Of a DNA stretch of 64,000 nucleotides, positions 1-8,484 are shown one piece after another. Each line of letters begins with the position of its first letter. Position 1 is the stretch's first letter. Location of the stretch: contig CAJNBS010000003.1 in NCBI GenBank assembly GCA_905221065.1, positions 62,001 to 126,000 of the forward strand, read 5' to 3'. The position numbers were made by a program, and so were the translations under genes. This DNA comes from a bacterium. Its GTDB lineage: Bacteria; Bacillota; Bacilli; Lactobacillales; Streptococcaceae. Under the pieces are notes generated by a model that saw only the letters and a program-made list of their open reading frames with translations, had not been told where the DNA came from and did no database searches.

Positions 1-15
1 TAGAAAGGCAAGAAG

Positions 16-984
16 ATGTCAACTTTAGATAAAAATCTTTTGCTAGAAATGTTCCGTAAGATGGAAGAAATCCGTCGTATGGACTTAAAAATTGCACAAT
101 TAGTAAAGAAAGGGAAAGTGCCAGGAATGACGCACTTTTCTGTTGGAGAAGAAGCTGCCAACGTGGGGGCTATGTTGGCTCTCAATCCAGATGATTTGAT
201 TACCTCAAACCACCGTGGCCACGGGCAAGCTATTGCTAAAGGGATTGACCTCAATGGAATGATGGCTGAAATCCTTGGTAAATACACGGGAACCTGTAAA
301 GGTAAAGGTGGCTCTATGCATATCGCCGACCTGGATGCTGGGAACCTCGGCGCCAATGGTATCGTAGGTGGTGGTATGGGAATCGCTGTCGGTGCAGCCC
401 TCAGTCAGCAAATGCAAAATACAGGAAAAATTGTTGTCTGCTTCTTTGGAGATGGTGCGACCAACGAGGGTGTTTTCCACGAAGCAGTGAACATGGCTTC
501 TATTTGGAAGCTGCCAGTCATTTTCTACTGCATTAACAATGGTTATGGTATCTCTGCGGATATCAAGAAAATGACCAACGTAGAACATATCCACCAACGT
601 AGCGCCGCTTATGGAATTCCTGGAATGTTTATCGAAGATGGAAACAACGTCATTGACGTCTATGAAGGATTTCAGAAAGCTGTAGACCATGTTCGTGGTG
701 GTAATGGTCCAGTCTTGATTGAAAGTGTAACTTATCGCTGGCTTGGTCACTCATCATCTGACCCTGGTAAATATCGTACCCGTGAAGAAGTGGAATTGTG
801 GAAACAAAAAGACCCAATCGAAAATCTTCGCAACTACCTCATTGAAAATACTATTGCAAGTGCCGAAGAATTGGAAGAAATCCAAGCGCAAGTCAAGGAA
901 GCAGTAGAAGCTTCTGTTAAATTTGCGGAAGAAAGTCCATTCCCACCGCTTGAATCAGCCTTTGAAGATATTTACGCAGACTAA
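16..984 (+). CDS. acoA: Pyruvate/acetoin dehydrogenase E1 component, alpha subunit
   Basis: 322 aa. Thiamine-diphosphate-dependent E1 alpha subunit of a 2-oxo acid (pyruvate or acetoin) dehydrogenase complex; with E1 beta it decarboxylates the 2-oxo acid and reductively acylates the lipoyl domain. The TPP-binding motif is visible as GDGATNEG (about residue 145) closing with the INN around residue 173; the phosphorylation-loop-like RWLGHSSSDPGKYR lies near residue 240. A purine-rich ribosome site (AAAGGCAAGAAG) precedes the ATG. First gene of a cluster E1a-E1b-E2-E3-lplA on the same strand; the E1b ATG follows 15 nt after the stop, so the two are surely co-translated subunits. In pneumococcus this is the only PDH-like complex I know of, so pyruvate is the likely substrate even though databases often name it acetoin dehydrogenase. 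Confidence 0.93.
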   Translation: MSTLDKNLLLEMFRKMEEIRRMDLKIAQLVKKGKVPGMTHFSVGEEAANVGAMLALNPDDLITSNHRGHGQAIAKGIDLNGMMAEILGKYTGTCKGKGGSMHIADLDAGNLGANGIVGGGMGIAVGAALSQQMQNTGKIVVCFFGDGATNEGVFHEAVNMASIWKLPVIFYCINNGYGISADIKKMTNVEHIHQRSAAYGIPGMFIEDGNNVIDVYEGFQKAVDHVRGGNGPVLIESVTYRWLGHSSSDPGKYRTREEVELWKQKDPIENLRNYLIENTIASAEELEEIQAQVKEAVEASVKFAEESPFPPLESAFEDIYAD

Positions 985-999
985 GGAGAAAGAGATAAA

Positions 1000-1992
1000 A
1001 TGGAAACAAAAACAATGTCCTTCCGTGACACCATTATCCTTGCTATGTCTGAGGAAATGCGTCGCGATGAAAATGTGTTCTTGATGGGAGAAGACGTAGG
1101 TGTCTTCGGAGGAGACTTCGGTACTTCTGTTGGAATGCTTGAAGAATTTGGTCCAGAACGTGTTCGTGACTGTCCGATTTCTGAAGCTGCCATCTCTGGA
1201 GCAGCAGCAGGAGCAGCCATGACAGGACTTCGTCCAATCGTCGATATGACTTTCATGGACTTTTCTGTTATTGCCATGGATAATATTGTCAACCAAGCCG
1301 CTAAAACACGTTATATGTTTGGTGGTAAAGGTCAGGTTCCAATGACTGTCCGTTGTGCAGCTGGTAATGGAGTTGGTTCTGCAGCCCAGCACTCGCAATC
1401 ACTAGAGTCTTGGTTTACTCACATTCCTGGTCTTAAGGTTGTGGCACCAGGTACGCCTGCGGATATGAAAGGACTACTCAAGGCTTCTATCCGTGATAAT
1501 AACCCTGTTATCATTCTTGAGTACAAGTCAGAATTTAACCAAAAAGGGGAAGTCCCAGTTGATCCAGACTACACAATCCCACTTGGAGTTGGCGAAATCA
1601 AACGCGAAGGAACAGATGTAACAGTTGTTACTTATGGAAAAATGCTTCGCCGTGTGGTTCAAGCAGCTGAAGAATTAGCTGAAGAAGGAATTTCAATTGA
1701 AATTGTGGACCCACGTACCCTTGTTCCGCTTGATAAGGATATCATCATTAACTCAGTGAAGAAGACTGGTAAGGTTGTTCTAGTCAACGACGCCCACAAA
1801 ACAAGTGGCTATATCGGAGAGATTTCAGCTATTATTTCAGAATCAGAAGCATTTGATTATCTAGACGCACCAATCCGCCGTTGTGCAGGAGAAGATGTGC
1901 CAATGCCTTATGCGCAAAACCTAGAAAATGCAATGATTCCAACAGTTGAAAGCATTAAGGATGCAATCCGAAAAACTTATAACAAAGAATAG
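1000..1992 (+). CDS. acoB: Pyruvate/acetoin dehydrogenase E1 component, beta subunit
   Basis: 330 aa, standard length for the E1 beta family. Forms the alpha2beta2 E1 heterotetramer with the upstream gene product. Typical family signatures are present: the start METKTMSFRDTIILAMSEEM, the GEDVGVFGG segment near residue 26, the central AKTRYMFGGK region and the C-terminal transketolase domain with VDPRTLVPLD near residue 240. A strong ribosome site (AAGGAGAAAGAG) lies in the 15-nt gap after E1 alpha. The stop is followed by a short hairpin (1995-2016) and about 300 bp of structured non-coding DNA before the E2 gene, so E2 may be partly uncoupled from E1. Confidence 0.93.
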   Translation: METKTMSFRDTIILAMSEEMRRDENVFLMGEDVGVFGGDFGTSVGMLEEFGPERVRDCPISEAAISGAAAGAAMTGLRPIVDMTFMDFSVIAMDNIVNQAAKTRYMFGGKGQVPMTVRCAAGNGVGSAAQHSQSLESWFTHIPGLKVVAPGTPADMKGLLKASIRDNNPVIILEYKSEFNQKGEVPVDPDYTIPLGVGEIKREGTDVTVVTYGKMLRRVVQAAEELAEEGISIEIVDPRTLVPLDKDIIINSVKKTGKVVLVNDAHKTSGYIGEISAIISESEAFDYLDAPIRRCAGEDVPMPYAQNLENAMIPTVESIKDAIRKTYNKE

Positions 1993-1994
1993 AA

Positions 1995-2016
1995 TTACAT
2001 AAGATAAATTATGTAA
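1995..2016. repeat. Short hairpin TTACATAA-N6-TTATGTAA (copy 1)
   Basis: Perfect 8-bp inverted repeat with a 6-nt loop directly after the E1 beta stop. The same arm sequence and loop length recur after the ClC gene (30772-30795) and after xerS (56944-56964). No long T-run follows, so it is at best a weak terminator or an mRNA 3' structure. Confidence 0.6.
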
Positions 2017-2037
2017 ATTTTAGCTATTTTTAGCTTT

Positions 2038-2210
2038 AGTAACTTGAGATATATTTTGTATCCAAGTGATCTGAAGAGTTGCGACATGAGTGAGTCGAAT
2101 CGATAATATTCGACAAATGAATTAGTAAGTCTACTAGGTTGGCCGCCAAATAGCGGCAACCGTAGTAACTTGAGACGCGTTTCGTGTCCAAGTTACTTGT
2201 AGAGTTGAAC
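2038..2210. repeat. Structured intergenic repeat: duplicated hairpin around a CTAGGTTGG core hairpin
   Basis: The gap between the E1 beta and E2 genes (1993-2331) holds two related ~44-nt units starting at 2038 and 2164, both opening with AGTAACTTGAGA and ending with AGAGTTG. Their inner hairpins differ but keep pairing: GATATA/TGTATC in copy 1 versus GACGCG/CGTGTC in copy 2, each around a TTT loop. Between them lies another hairpin (about 2139-2166) containing GCGGCAACCGTAG, whose complement CTACGGTTGCCGC recurs in the metK leader near 54010. I infer a small structured intergenic element (SPRITE-like); I cannot name the family with certainty. Confidence 0.5.
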
Positions 2211-2331
2211 ACGGGCTAAAGTCTGTGTGAAAAAGATAAACTTTCCTAGAAACTAAAGTTTCTTCGTCAAGTTTCCTATTTTCACTTTGACTTTTGACGC
2301 CCTTTGTATCATAAATAGAATTGGAGAGGTC

Positions 2332-3375
2332 ATGGCTGATGACAAGCTAAGAGCGACTCCTGCGGCTAGAAAGTTAGCGGATGATTTAGGGATCAACCTC
2401 TATGACGTTTCTGGCTCAGGTGCAAACGGTCGTGTCCACAAAGAAGACGTGGAAACTTATAAAGACACAAATGTGGTTCGCATTTCGCCACTTGCAAAAC
2501 GAATTGCCCTCGAACATAATATTGCTTGGCAGGAGATTCAAGGAACCGGTCATCGTGGTAAAATCATGAAGAAGGATGTTTTGGCCTTGCTTCCTGAAAA
2601 TATCGAAAACGACACTATCAAGTCTCCTGCTCAGATTGAAAGAGTGGAAGAAGTTCCAGATACTATCACTCCTTATGGTGAAATTGAGCGTATCCCAATG
2701 ACACCAATGCGTAAGGTGATTGCCCAACGTATGGTCGAGTCTTACCTAACTGCGCCAACTTTCACACTCAACTATGAAGTTGATATGACTGAAATGCTGG
2801 CTCTTCGTAAGAAGGTTCTTGAGCCAATCATGGAAGCAACTGGGAAGAAAACTACTGTAACAGACCTTCTTTCACTTGCAGTTGTTAAGACTCTTATGAA
2901 ACACCCATACATTAACGCTTCATTGACCGAAGATGGCAAGACCATTATCACTCATAACTATGTCAACCTTGCTATGGCAGTTGGGATGGATAATGGATTG
3001 ATGACACCAGTTGTTTACAATGCTGAAAAGATGAGCCTTTCAGAGTTGGTTGTAGCCTTTAAAGATGTTATTGGCCGTACCTTGGATGGTAAATTGGCTC
3101 CAAGTGAACTGCAAAATTCAACATTCACAATCAGTAATTTGGGAATGTTTGGCGTTCAGTCCTTTGGTCCGATTATTAACCAGCCCAACTCAGCTATCCT
3201 TGGTGTCAGTTCGACTATTGAGAAACCAGTTGTCATCAATGGTGAGATTGTGATTCGCCCTATCATGAGTCTTGGTTTAACAATTGACCACCGTGTTGTA
3301 GATGGTATGGCTGGTGCTAAGTTTATGAAAGACTTGAAAGAATTGATTGAAAATCCAATCTCAATGTTGATTTAA
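2332..3375 (+). CDS. acoC: Dihydrolipoamide acyltransferase (E2), lacking a lipoyl domain
   Basis: 347 aa from the ATG at 2332, chosen because GGAGAGG sits just upstream; an in-frame TTG at 2287 has no ribosome site. The protein begins straight away with two tandem E3/E1-binding (PSBD) domains: residues ~3-40 (LRATPAARKLADDLGI...GRVHKEDV) and ~50-88 (ISPLAKRIALEHNI...GKIMKKDV). The trimer-forming catalytic acyltransferase domain follows (~115-347) with the catalytic DHRVVDG near the C terminus. There is no N-terminal lipoyl domain; the lipoyl domain is instead on the E3 protein encoded next (K43 there). This matches what is known for the pneumococcal complex, where the swinging arm is carried by dihydrolipoamide dehydrogenase. 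Confidence 0.92.
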   Translation: MADDKLRATPAARKLADDLGINLYDVSGSGANGRVHKEDVETYKDTNVVRISPLAKRIALEHNIAWQEIQGTGHRGKIMKKDVLALLPENIENDTIKSPAQIERVEEVPDTITPYGEIERIPMTPMRKVIAQRMVESYLTAPTFTLNYEVDMTEMLALRKKVLEPIMEATGKKTTVTDLLSLAVVKTLMKHPYINASLTEDGKTIITHNYVNLAMAVGMDNGLMTPVVYNAEKMSLSELVVAFKDVIGRTLDGKLAPSELQNSTFTISNLGMFGVQSFGPIINQPNSAILGVSSTIEKPVVINGEIVIRPIMSLGLTIDHRVVDGMAGAKFMKDLKELIENPISMLI

Positions 3376-3420
3376 GAACAAGAGTATTCATTTTAAAGAT
3401 ATAGATAAAGGAAGGAAGAC

Positions 3421-5124
3421 ATGGCCTTAGAAGTAATTATGCCAAAAGCCGGCGTGGATATGACAGAAGGACAAATTGTCCAATGGAATAAAAAAGTCGG
3501 AGAATTTGTAAAAGAAGGAGAAATCCTTTTGGAAATCATGACTGACAAAGTCAGCATGGAATTGGAAGCCGAAGAAGATGGGTATTTGATTGCCATCCTT
3601 AAAGGAGACGGTGAAACTGTTCCAGTAACTGAAGTCATCGGGTACCTCGGCGAAGAGGGAGAAAATATCCCAACAGCTGGAGCAGCAGCGCCAGAAGCTA
3701 GCCCGGCGCCTGCAGTTAGTGCTTCAAACGACGATGGTAAGAGCGATGATGCCTTTGATATCGTTGTGATTGGTGGTGGTCCTGCTGGTTATGTGGCAGC
3801 CATTAAAGCAGCCCAACTCGGTGGTAAGGTTGCCCTTGTTGAGAAATCTGAGCTCGGCGGAACTTGCTTGAACCGTGGATGTATCCCAACCAAGACCTAC
3901 CTTCATAACGCTGAAATTATTGAAAATATCGGTCATGCAGCAAACCGTGGTATCGTCATCGAAAATCCAAACTTCACTGTAGATATGGACAAACTACTTG
4001 AAACCAAGTCTAAGGTTGTCAATACCTTGGTTGGCGGAGTTGCAGGACTTCTTCGTAGCTACGGAGTTACTGTTCATAAGGGTATCGGTACTATTACTAA
4101 AGACAGGAATGTCTTGGTAAATGGTTCTGAATTGCTTGAAACCAAGAAAATCATCTTTGCCGGTGGTTCAAAAGTCAGCAAGATTAACGTCCCTGGTATG
4201 GAATCTCCACTTGTCATGACCAGTGACGACATTCTTGAAATGAACGAAGTACCAGAAAGCCTTGTTATCATTGGTGGTGGCGTTGTCGGTATCGAACTCG
4301 GACAGGCCTTTATGACATTTGGTTCAAAAGTGACTGTTATCGAAATGATGGACCGTATTGTTCCAGCTATGGATGCGGAAGTGTCTAAGAATCTTCGCTT
4401 GATTCTTGAGCGTAAAGGTATGACAATCTTAACTGACACTAAACTCCAAGAAATCATTGAAGAAGATGGCAAACTTCGTATCAAGGTTGAAGGAAAAGAC
4501 GATATCATCGCAAGCAAAGCTCTTCTTTCAATCGGTCGTGTGCCAGACCTTGAAGGTATTGGAGATGTTGAGTTTGAATTGGATCGTGGACGTATCAAGG
4601 TCAACGAATACATGGAAACTTCTGTTCCAGGTATCTACGCACCAGGTGACATCAACGGTACTAAGATGTTGGCGCACGCAGCCTTCCGTATGGGTGAAGT
4701 TGCTGCTGAAAATGCCCTTAAAGGAAATCATGCTGTTGCCAAGTTGAACTTGACTCCTGCAGCCATCTACACTCTTCCTGAAGTAGCAGCAGTAGGCTTG
4801 ACTGAAGAACAAGCACGTGAGAAATACGATGTAGCCATCGGTAAATTCAACTTTGCTGCTAACGGTCGTGCTATTGCATCGGATGCTGCTCAAGGTTTCG
4901 TAAAAGTTATCGCTGATAAGAAATACGGGGAAATCCTTGGTGTTCACATCATCGGTCCTGCAGCTGCAGAGTTAATCAACGAAGCATCAAGCATTATCGA
5001 AATGGAAATCACTGTTGAAGAAATGCTGAAGACCATCCACGGACACCCAACCTACTCTGAAGTGATGTACGAAGCGTTTGCGGATGTTCTAGGAATGGCC
5101 ATCCATTCACCAAAGAAAAAATAA
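3421..5124 (+). CDS. lpdA: Dihydrolipoamide dehydrogenase (E3) with N-terminal lipoyl domain
   Basis: 567 aa, about 100 longer than an ordinary E3 because it is fused to a lipoyl domain. Residues 1-80 form the biotinyl/lipoyl fold with the acceptor lysine K43 in MTDKVSME; an Ala/Pro-rich linker (about 85-105) follows. FAD-binding GGGPAGY (residues 118-124), the redox-active disulfide C149/C154 in GGTCLNRGCIPTK, the NAD-binding GGGVVGIELG and the C-terminal dimer interface with the active-site HGHPTYSE complete the flavoprotein. It reoxidises dihydrolipoamide with NAD+ and here also supplies the swinging arm missing from E2. A good ribosome site (GGAAGGAAG) precedes the ATG. lplA, encoded 57 nt downstream, is the natural enzyme to lipoylate K43. 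Confidence 0.95.
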   Translation: MALEVIMPKAGVDMTEGQIVQWNKKVGEFVKEGEILLEIMTDKVSMELEAEEDGYLIAILKGDGETVPVTEVIGYLGEEGENIPTAGAAAPEASPAPAVSASNDDGKSDDAFDIVVIGGGPAGYVAAIKAAQLGGKVALVEKSELGGTCLNRGCIPTKTYLHNAEIIENIGHAANRGIVIENPNFTVDMDKLLETKSKVVNTLVGGVAGLLRSYGVTVHKGIGTITKDRNVLVNGSELLETKKIIFAGGSKVSKINVPGMESPLVMTSDDILEMNEVPESLVIIGGGVVGIELGQAFMTFGSKVTVIEMMDRIVPAMDAEVSKNLRLILERKGMTILTDTKLQEIIEEDGKLRIKVEGKDDIIASKALLSIGRVPDLEGIGDVEFELDRGRIKVNEYMETSVPGIYAPGDINGTKMLAHAAFRMGEVAAENALKGNHAVAKLNLTPAAIYTLPEVAAVGLTEEQAREKYDVAIGKFNFAANGRAIASDAAQGFVKVIADKKYGEILGVHIIGPAAAELINEASSIIEMEITVEEMLKTIHGHPTYSEVMYEAFADVLGMAIHSPKKK

Positions 5125-5180
5125 AACGAAGATAGAATAGACTTGAATTTTTTCCAGTCTCTATCGTATAAAGGGATATC

Positions 5181-6170
5181 ATGAAATATATTATCAATCA
5201 TTCAAACGACACTGCTTTTAATATCGCCTTGGAAGAATATGCCTTTAAACAGCTTTTGGATGAGGATCAAATCTTCCTTCTTTGGATTAATAAACCATCT
5301 ATTATTGTTGGTCGTCACCAGAATACTATCGAAGAAATCAACCGTGATTATGTTCGCGAAAATGGCATTGAGGTGGTCCGCCGTATCAGTGGTGGTGGAG
5401 CTGTTTACCACGATTTAAACAATCTCAACTACACGATTATCTCAAAAGAAGATGAAAACAAGGCTTTTGACTTTAAGAGCTTCTCAACTCCAGTTATCAA
5501 TACACTAGCTCAACTTGGGGTTAAAGCTGAGTTCACAGGCCGTAATGACCTTGAGATTGACGGCAAGAAATTCTGTGGCAATGCCCAAGCTTATATCAAT
5601 GGCCGTATCATGCACCACGGTTGCTTGCTCTTTGACGTTGATTTGTCAGTCCTTGCTAACGCCCTCAAGGTTTCAAAAGATAAATTTGAATCAAAAGGTG
5701 TCAAATCCGTCCGTGCTCGTGTAACCAATATTATTAATGAATTACCAGAAAAAATCACAGTTGAAGAATTCCGTGATTTGCTATTGGAATACATGAAAAA
5801 AGAGTACCCAGAGATGACTGAATACGTTTTTTCTGAGCAAGAATTGGCCGAAATCAATCGTATCAAGGATACTAAGTTTGGAACTTGGGACTGGAACTAT
5901 GGTAAATCACCTGAGTTTAACATCCGTCGTGGAACAAAATTCACCAGTGGTAAGGTGGAAGTCTTTGCTAATGTCGTCGAATCAAAAATCCAAGATATCA
6001 AGATTTATGGTGACTTCTTTGGTATCGAGGACGTTGCAGCTGTAGAAGATGTCCTTCGTGGAGTTAAATACGAACGCGAAGACGTCCTTAAAGCCCTAGA
6101 AACTATTGATATTGCACGCTATTTCGCTGGTATTAGCCGTGAAGAAATTGCTGAAGCGGTAGTAGAGTAA
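5181..6170 (+). CDS. lplA: Lipoate-protein ligase A
   Basis: 329 aa, typical of the long (two-domain) LplA. It activates lipoate with ATP and transfers it to the lipoyl lysine of the dehydrogenase complex. The signature RRISGGGAVYHDLNNLNYTI (residues ~70-90) binds lipoyl-AMP; GRNDLEIDGKKFCGNAQ is the conserved catalytic-lysine region; the C-terminal accessory domain starts around residue 250. It follows lpdA by 57 nt with its own ribosome site (AAAGGGATATC) and probably ends the operon, since nearly 500 bp of non-coding repeat-like sequence follows. Confidence 0.93.
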   Translation: MKYIINHSNDTAFNIALEEYAFKQLLDEDQIFLLWINKPSIIVGRHQNTIEEINRDYVRENGIEVVRRISGGGAVYHDLNNLNYTIISKEDENKAFDFKSFSTPVINTLAQLGVKAEFTGRNDLEIDGKKFCGNAQAYINGRIMHHGCLLFDVDLSVLANALKVSKDKFESKGVKSVRARVTNIINELPEKITVEEFRDLLLEYMKKEYPEMTEYVFSEQELAEINRIKDTKFGTWDWNYGKSPEFNIRRGTKFTSGKVEVFANVVESKIQDIKIYGDFFGIEDVAAVEDVLRGVKYEREDVLKALETIDIARYFAGISREEIAEAVVE

Positions 6171-6218
6171 AGAAAAGCTATTATCTGGATATGACAAGTC
6201 TTAAAACCTGCTGAACGA

Positions 6219-6373
6219 GAATCAAAAAGAACTCGCTTCCAATGCTTAATAAAAAACTCGGAAGTTTGCTCTGAGTCAAGTAAATGCGACTATTTGCAAT
6301 TGAGTATTGAGATGAGAAAGTTAGTATTAGATTGACTGTAAGGTGACACAGGAACGAGTTGCTTTTTGATTTC
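6219..6373. repeat. 155-bp intergenic element with imperfect terminal inverted repeats
   Basis: In the 487-bp non-coding gap after lplA, the segment 6219-6235 (GAATCAAAAAGAACTCG) is repeated inverted at 6355-6373 (CGAGTTGCTTTTTGATTTC), differing only by two single-base insertions. Internal hairpins such as CTTCC...GGAAG are also present. No open reading frame. It has the look of a small non-autonomous intergenic repeat (MITE or SPRITE-like); no transposase homology can be seen. Confidence 0.45.
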
Positions 6374-6423
6374 TATATAGTATAAACACCACCAAAAGAC
6401 AATTATTTCTATAGTTGAACGAT

Positions 6424-6462
6424 ACCTCAAAAGTTAGACATAGAAAATCTAATTTTTGAGGT
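6424..6462. terminator. Hairpin with ACCTCAAAAGTTAGA arms (copy 1)
   Basis: Inverted repeat with 15-nt arms and a 9-nt loop, one G-U mismatch, followed by TATTTTGC. A near-identical, perfect hairpin lies at 37092-37132 downstream of the DUF896 gene. Either a recurrent terminator or the joined ends of an insertion sequence; the function is inferred. Confidence 0.45.
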
Positions 6463-6657
6463 ATTTTGCAATTCTTAATTTAGGATTTTTTAGTATCAAA
6501 AGATGTTTCATAAAATATGGACTCAACCTTTCAACTTAATCCTATTTATTGCTTACTATCCAATAAAATTGAAAAGGATGGAAAAAAGGTTACATTTATG
6601 ATATAATTTATTTTAAAGACCTTATTAGAAATCTTGAAAGAGTATTAAAAACTTATA

Positions 6658-7917
6658 ATGAGAAAAATTGTTATCAATGGTGGATTACCACTGCAAGGTG
6701 AAATTACTATTAGTGGTGCTAAAAATAGTGTTGTGGCCTTAATTCCAGCTATTATATTGGCTGATGATGTGGTGACTTTGGATTGTGTACCAGATATTTC
6801 TGATGTTGCTAGTCTTGTTGAAATCATGGAACTGATGGGTGCTACCGTTAAGCGTTATGACGATGTCTTGGAGATTGATCCAAGAGGTGTTCAAAATATT
6901 CCAATGCCTTATGGAAAAATCAACAGTCTTCGTGCATCTTATTATTTTTATGGAAGTCTTTTAGGTCGCTTTGGTGAAGCCACTGTTGGCTTACCTGGTG
7001 GATGTGATCTGGGACCTCGCCCTATTGACCTACATCTTAAGGCTTTTGAAGCTATGGGAGCTACTGTTAGCTACGAGGGTGATAACATGAAGTTATCTGC
7101 TAAAGATACAGGACTTCACGGCGCAAGCATTTACATGGATACGGTCAGCGTGGGTGCGACGATTAATACAATGATTGCTGCAGTTAAAGCAAATGGTCGT
7201 ACCATTATTGAAAATGCAGCCCGTGAACCTGAAATTATTGATGTTGCTACCCTCTTGAATAATATGGGAGCCCATATCCGCGGTGCAGGAACTAATATCA
7301 TCATTATTGATGGTGTTGAAAGATTACATGGAACGCATCATCAGGTGATTCCAGACCGTATTGAAGCGGGAACATATATTTCCTTAGCTGCGGCAGTCGG
7401 CAAGGGGATTCGTATAAATAATGTTCTTTACGAACACCTAGAAGGATTTATTGCTAAGCTGGAAGAAATGGGAGTTAGAATGACTGTATCTGAAGACAGC
7501 ATTTTTGTCGAAGAGCAGTCTAATTTGAAAGCAATCAATATTAAGACAGCTCCTTACCCAGGCTTTGCAACTGATTTGCAACAACCGATTACCCCACTTT
7601 TACTAAGAGCGAATGGTCGTGGTACAATTGTCGATACGATTTACGAAAAACGTGTAAATCATGTTTTTGAACTAGCAAAGATGGATGCGGACATTTCGAC
7701 AACAAATGGTCATATTTTGTACACAGGTGGATGTGATTTGCGTGGGGCAAGTGTTAAAGCAACTGACCTGAGAGCTGGTGCAGCTTTAGTTATTGCTGGT
7801 TTGATGGCCGAGGGGCAAACTGAAATTACCAATATCGAGTTTATCTTACGTGGTTATTCTGATATTATCGAAAAATTACGTAATCTAGGAGCGGATATTA
7901 GACTTGTTGAGGATTAA
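6658..7917 (+). CDS. murA2: UDP-N-acetylglucosamine 1-carboxyvinyltransferase (second MurA, MurA2/MurZ)
   Basis: 419 aa, standard MurA length. First committed step of peptidoglycan synthesis: transfer of enolpyruvate from PEP to UDP-GlcNAc in the cytoplasm; target of fosfomycin. The catalytic cysteine is C116 in [10 protein letters not shown], and the N-terminal [12 protein letters not shown] and C-terminal [13 protein letters not shown] blocks are clear. Low-GC Gram-positives carry two MurA paralogues; the sequence and the GNAT/CBS-protein/map neighbourhood match what I recall of the second copy. The ATG has no strong ribosome site (GAAAGAG lies 15 nt upstream); a likely -10 TATAAT lies near 6601, giving a ~50-nt leader. 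Confidence 0.93.
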   Translation: MRKIVINGGLPLQGEITISGAKNSVVALIPAIILADDVVTLDCVPDISDVASLVEIMELMGATVKRYDDVLEIDPRGVQNIPMPYGKINSLRASYYFYGSLLGRFGEATVGLPGGCDLGPRPIDLHLKAFEAMGATVSYEGDNMKLSAKDTGLHGASIYMDTVSVGATINTMIAAVKANGRTIIENAAREPEIIDVATLLNNMGAHIRGAGTNIIIIDGVERLHGTHHQVIPDRIEAGTYISLAAAVGKGIRINNVLYEHLEGFIAKLEEMGVRMTVSEDSIFVEEQSNLKAINIKTAPYPGFATDLQQPITPLLLRANGRGTIVDTIYEKRVNHVFELAKMDADISTTNGHILYTGGCDLRGASVKATDLRAGAALVIAGLMAEGQTEITNIEFILRGYSDIIEKLRNLGADIRLVED

Positions 7918-7932
7918 ACCGTAGAGGTGTTT

Positions 7933-8484
7933 ATGAATATTTGGACCAAATTAGCAATGTTTTCTTTTTTTGAAACGGATCGCTTGTATTTGCGTCCTTT
8001 CTTTTTTAGTGATAGTCAAGACTTCCATGAGATCGCTTCGAATCCAGAAAATCTCCAATTTATTTTCCCGACTCAGGCAAGTCTGGAAGAAAGCCAGTAT
8101 GCACTGGCCAATTACTTTATGAAATCCCCTTTGGGAGTGTGGGCAATTTGTGACCAGAAAACTGAAAAAATGATTGGTTCTGTTAAGTTTGAAAAGTTAG
8201 ATGAAATCAAAAAAGAAGCTGAGCTTGGCTATTTTTTGAGAAAAGATGCTTGGTCGCAAGGATTTATGACAGAGGTTGTTAGAAAAATTTGTCAACTTTC
8301 TTTTGAAGAATTTGGTTTAAAACAATTATCCATCATTACGCACCTCGAAAATGAAGCAAGTCAAAAGGTTGCTCTTAAGGCTGGATTTAGTTTGTTCCGT
8401 CAGTTTAAGGGAAGTGATCGCTACACAAGAAAAATGCGGGATTATCTTGAATTTCGGTATGTAAAAGGAGAATTCAATGAGTAA
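7933..8484 (+). CDS. GNAT-family N-acetyltransferase
   Basis: 183 aa from the ATG at 7933, which is correctly spaced from TAGAGG; a GTG at 7927 overlaps that site. RimJ/RimL-type acetyltransferase: ETDRLYLRPFFFSD at the N terminus (~18-32), ELGYFLRKDAWSQGFMTEVV (acetyl-CoA binding motif region) around residues 97-118, and the final beta-strand pattern NEASQKVALKAGF. Acetyl-CoA donor, substrate unknown; ribosomal-protein or small-molecule acceptors are both possible. The next gene starts 8 nt before this one ends, so they are translationally coupled. Confidence 0.85.
   Translation: MNIWTKLAMFSFFETDRLYLRPFFFSDSQDFHEIASNPENLQFIFPTQASLEESQYALANYFMKSPLGVWAICDQKTEKMIGSVKFEKLDEIKKEAELGYFLRKDAWSQGFMTEVVRKICQLSFEEFGLKQLSIITHLENEASQKVALKAGFSLFRQFKGSDRYTRKMRDYLEFRYVKGEFNE

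Noticed and set aside
205..750. Long antisense open frame (181 codons) opposite E1 alpha
   Set aside because: It is the reverse-strand shadow of a biased coding sequence; no ribosome site and composition (many Thr/Ser/His) is typical of shadows.
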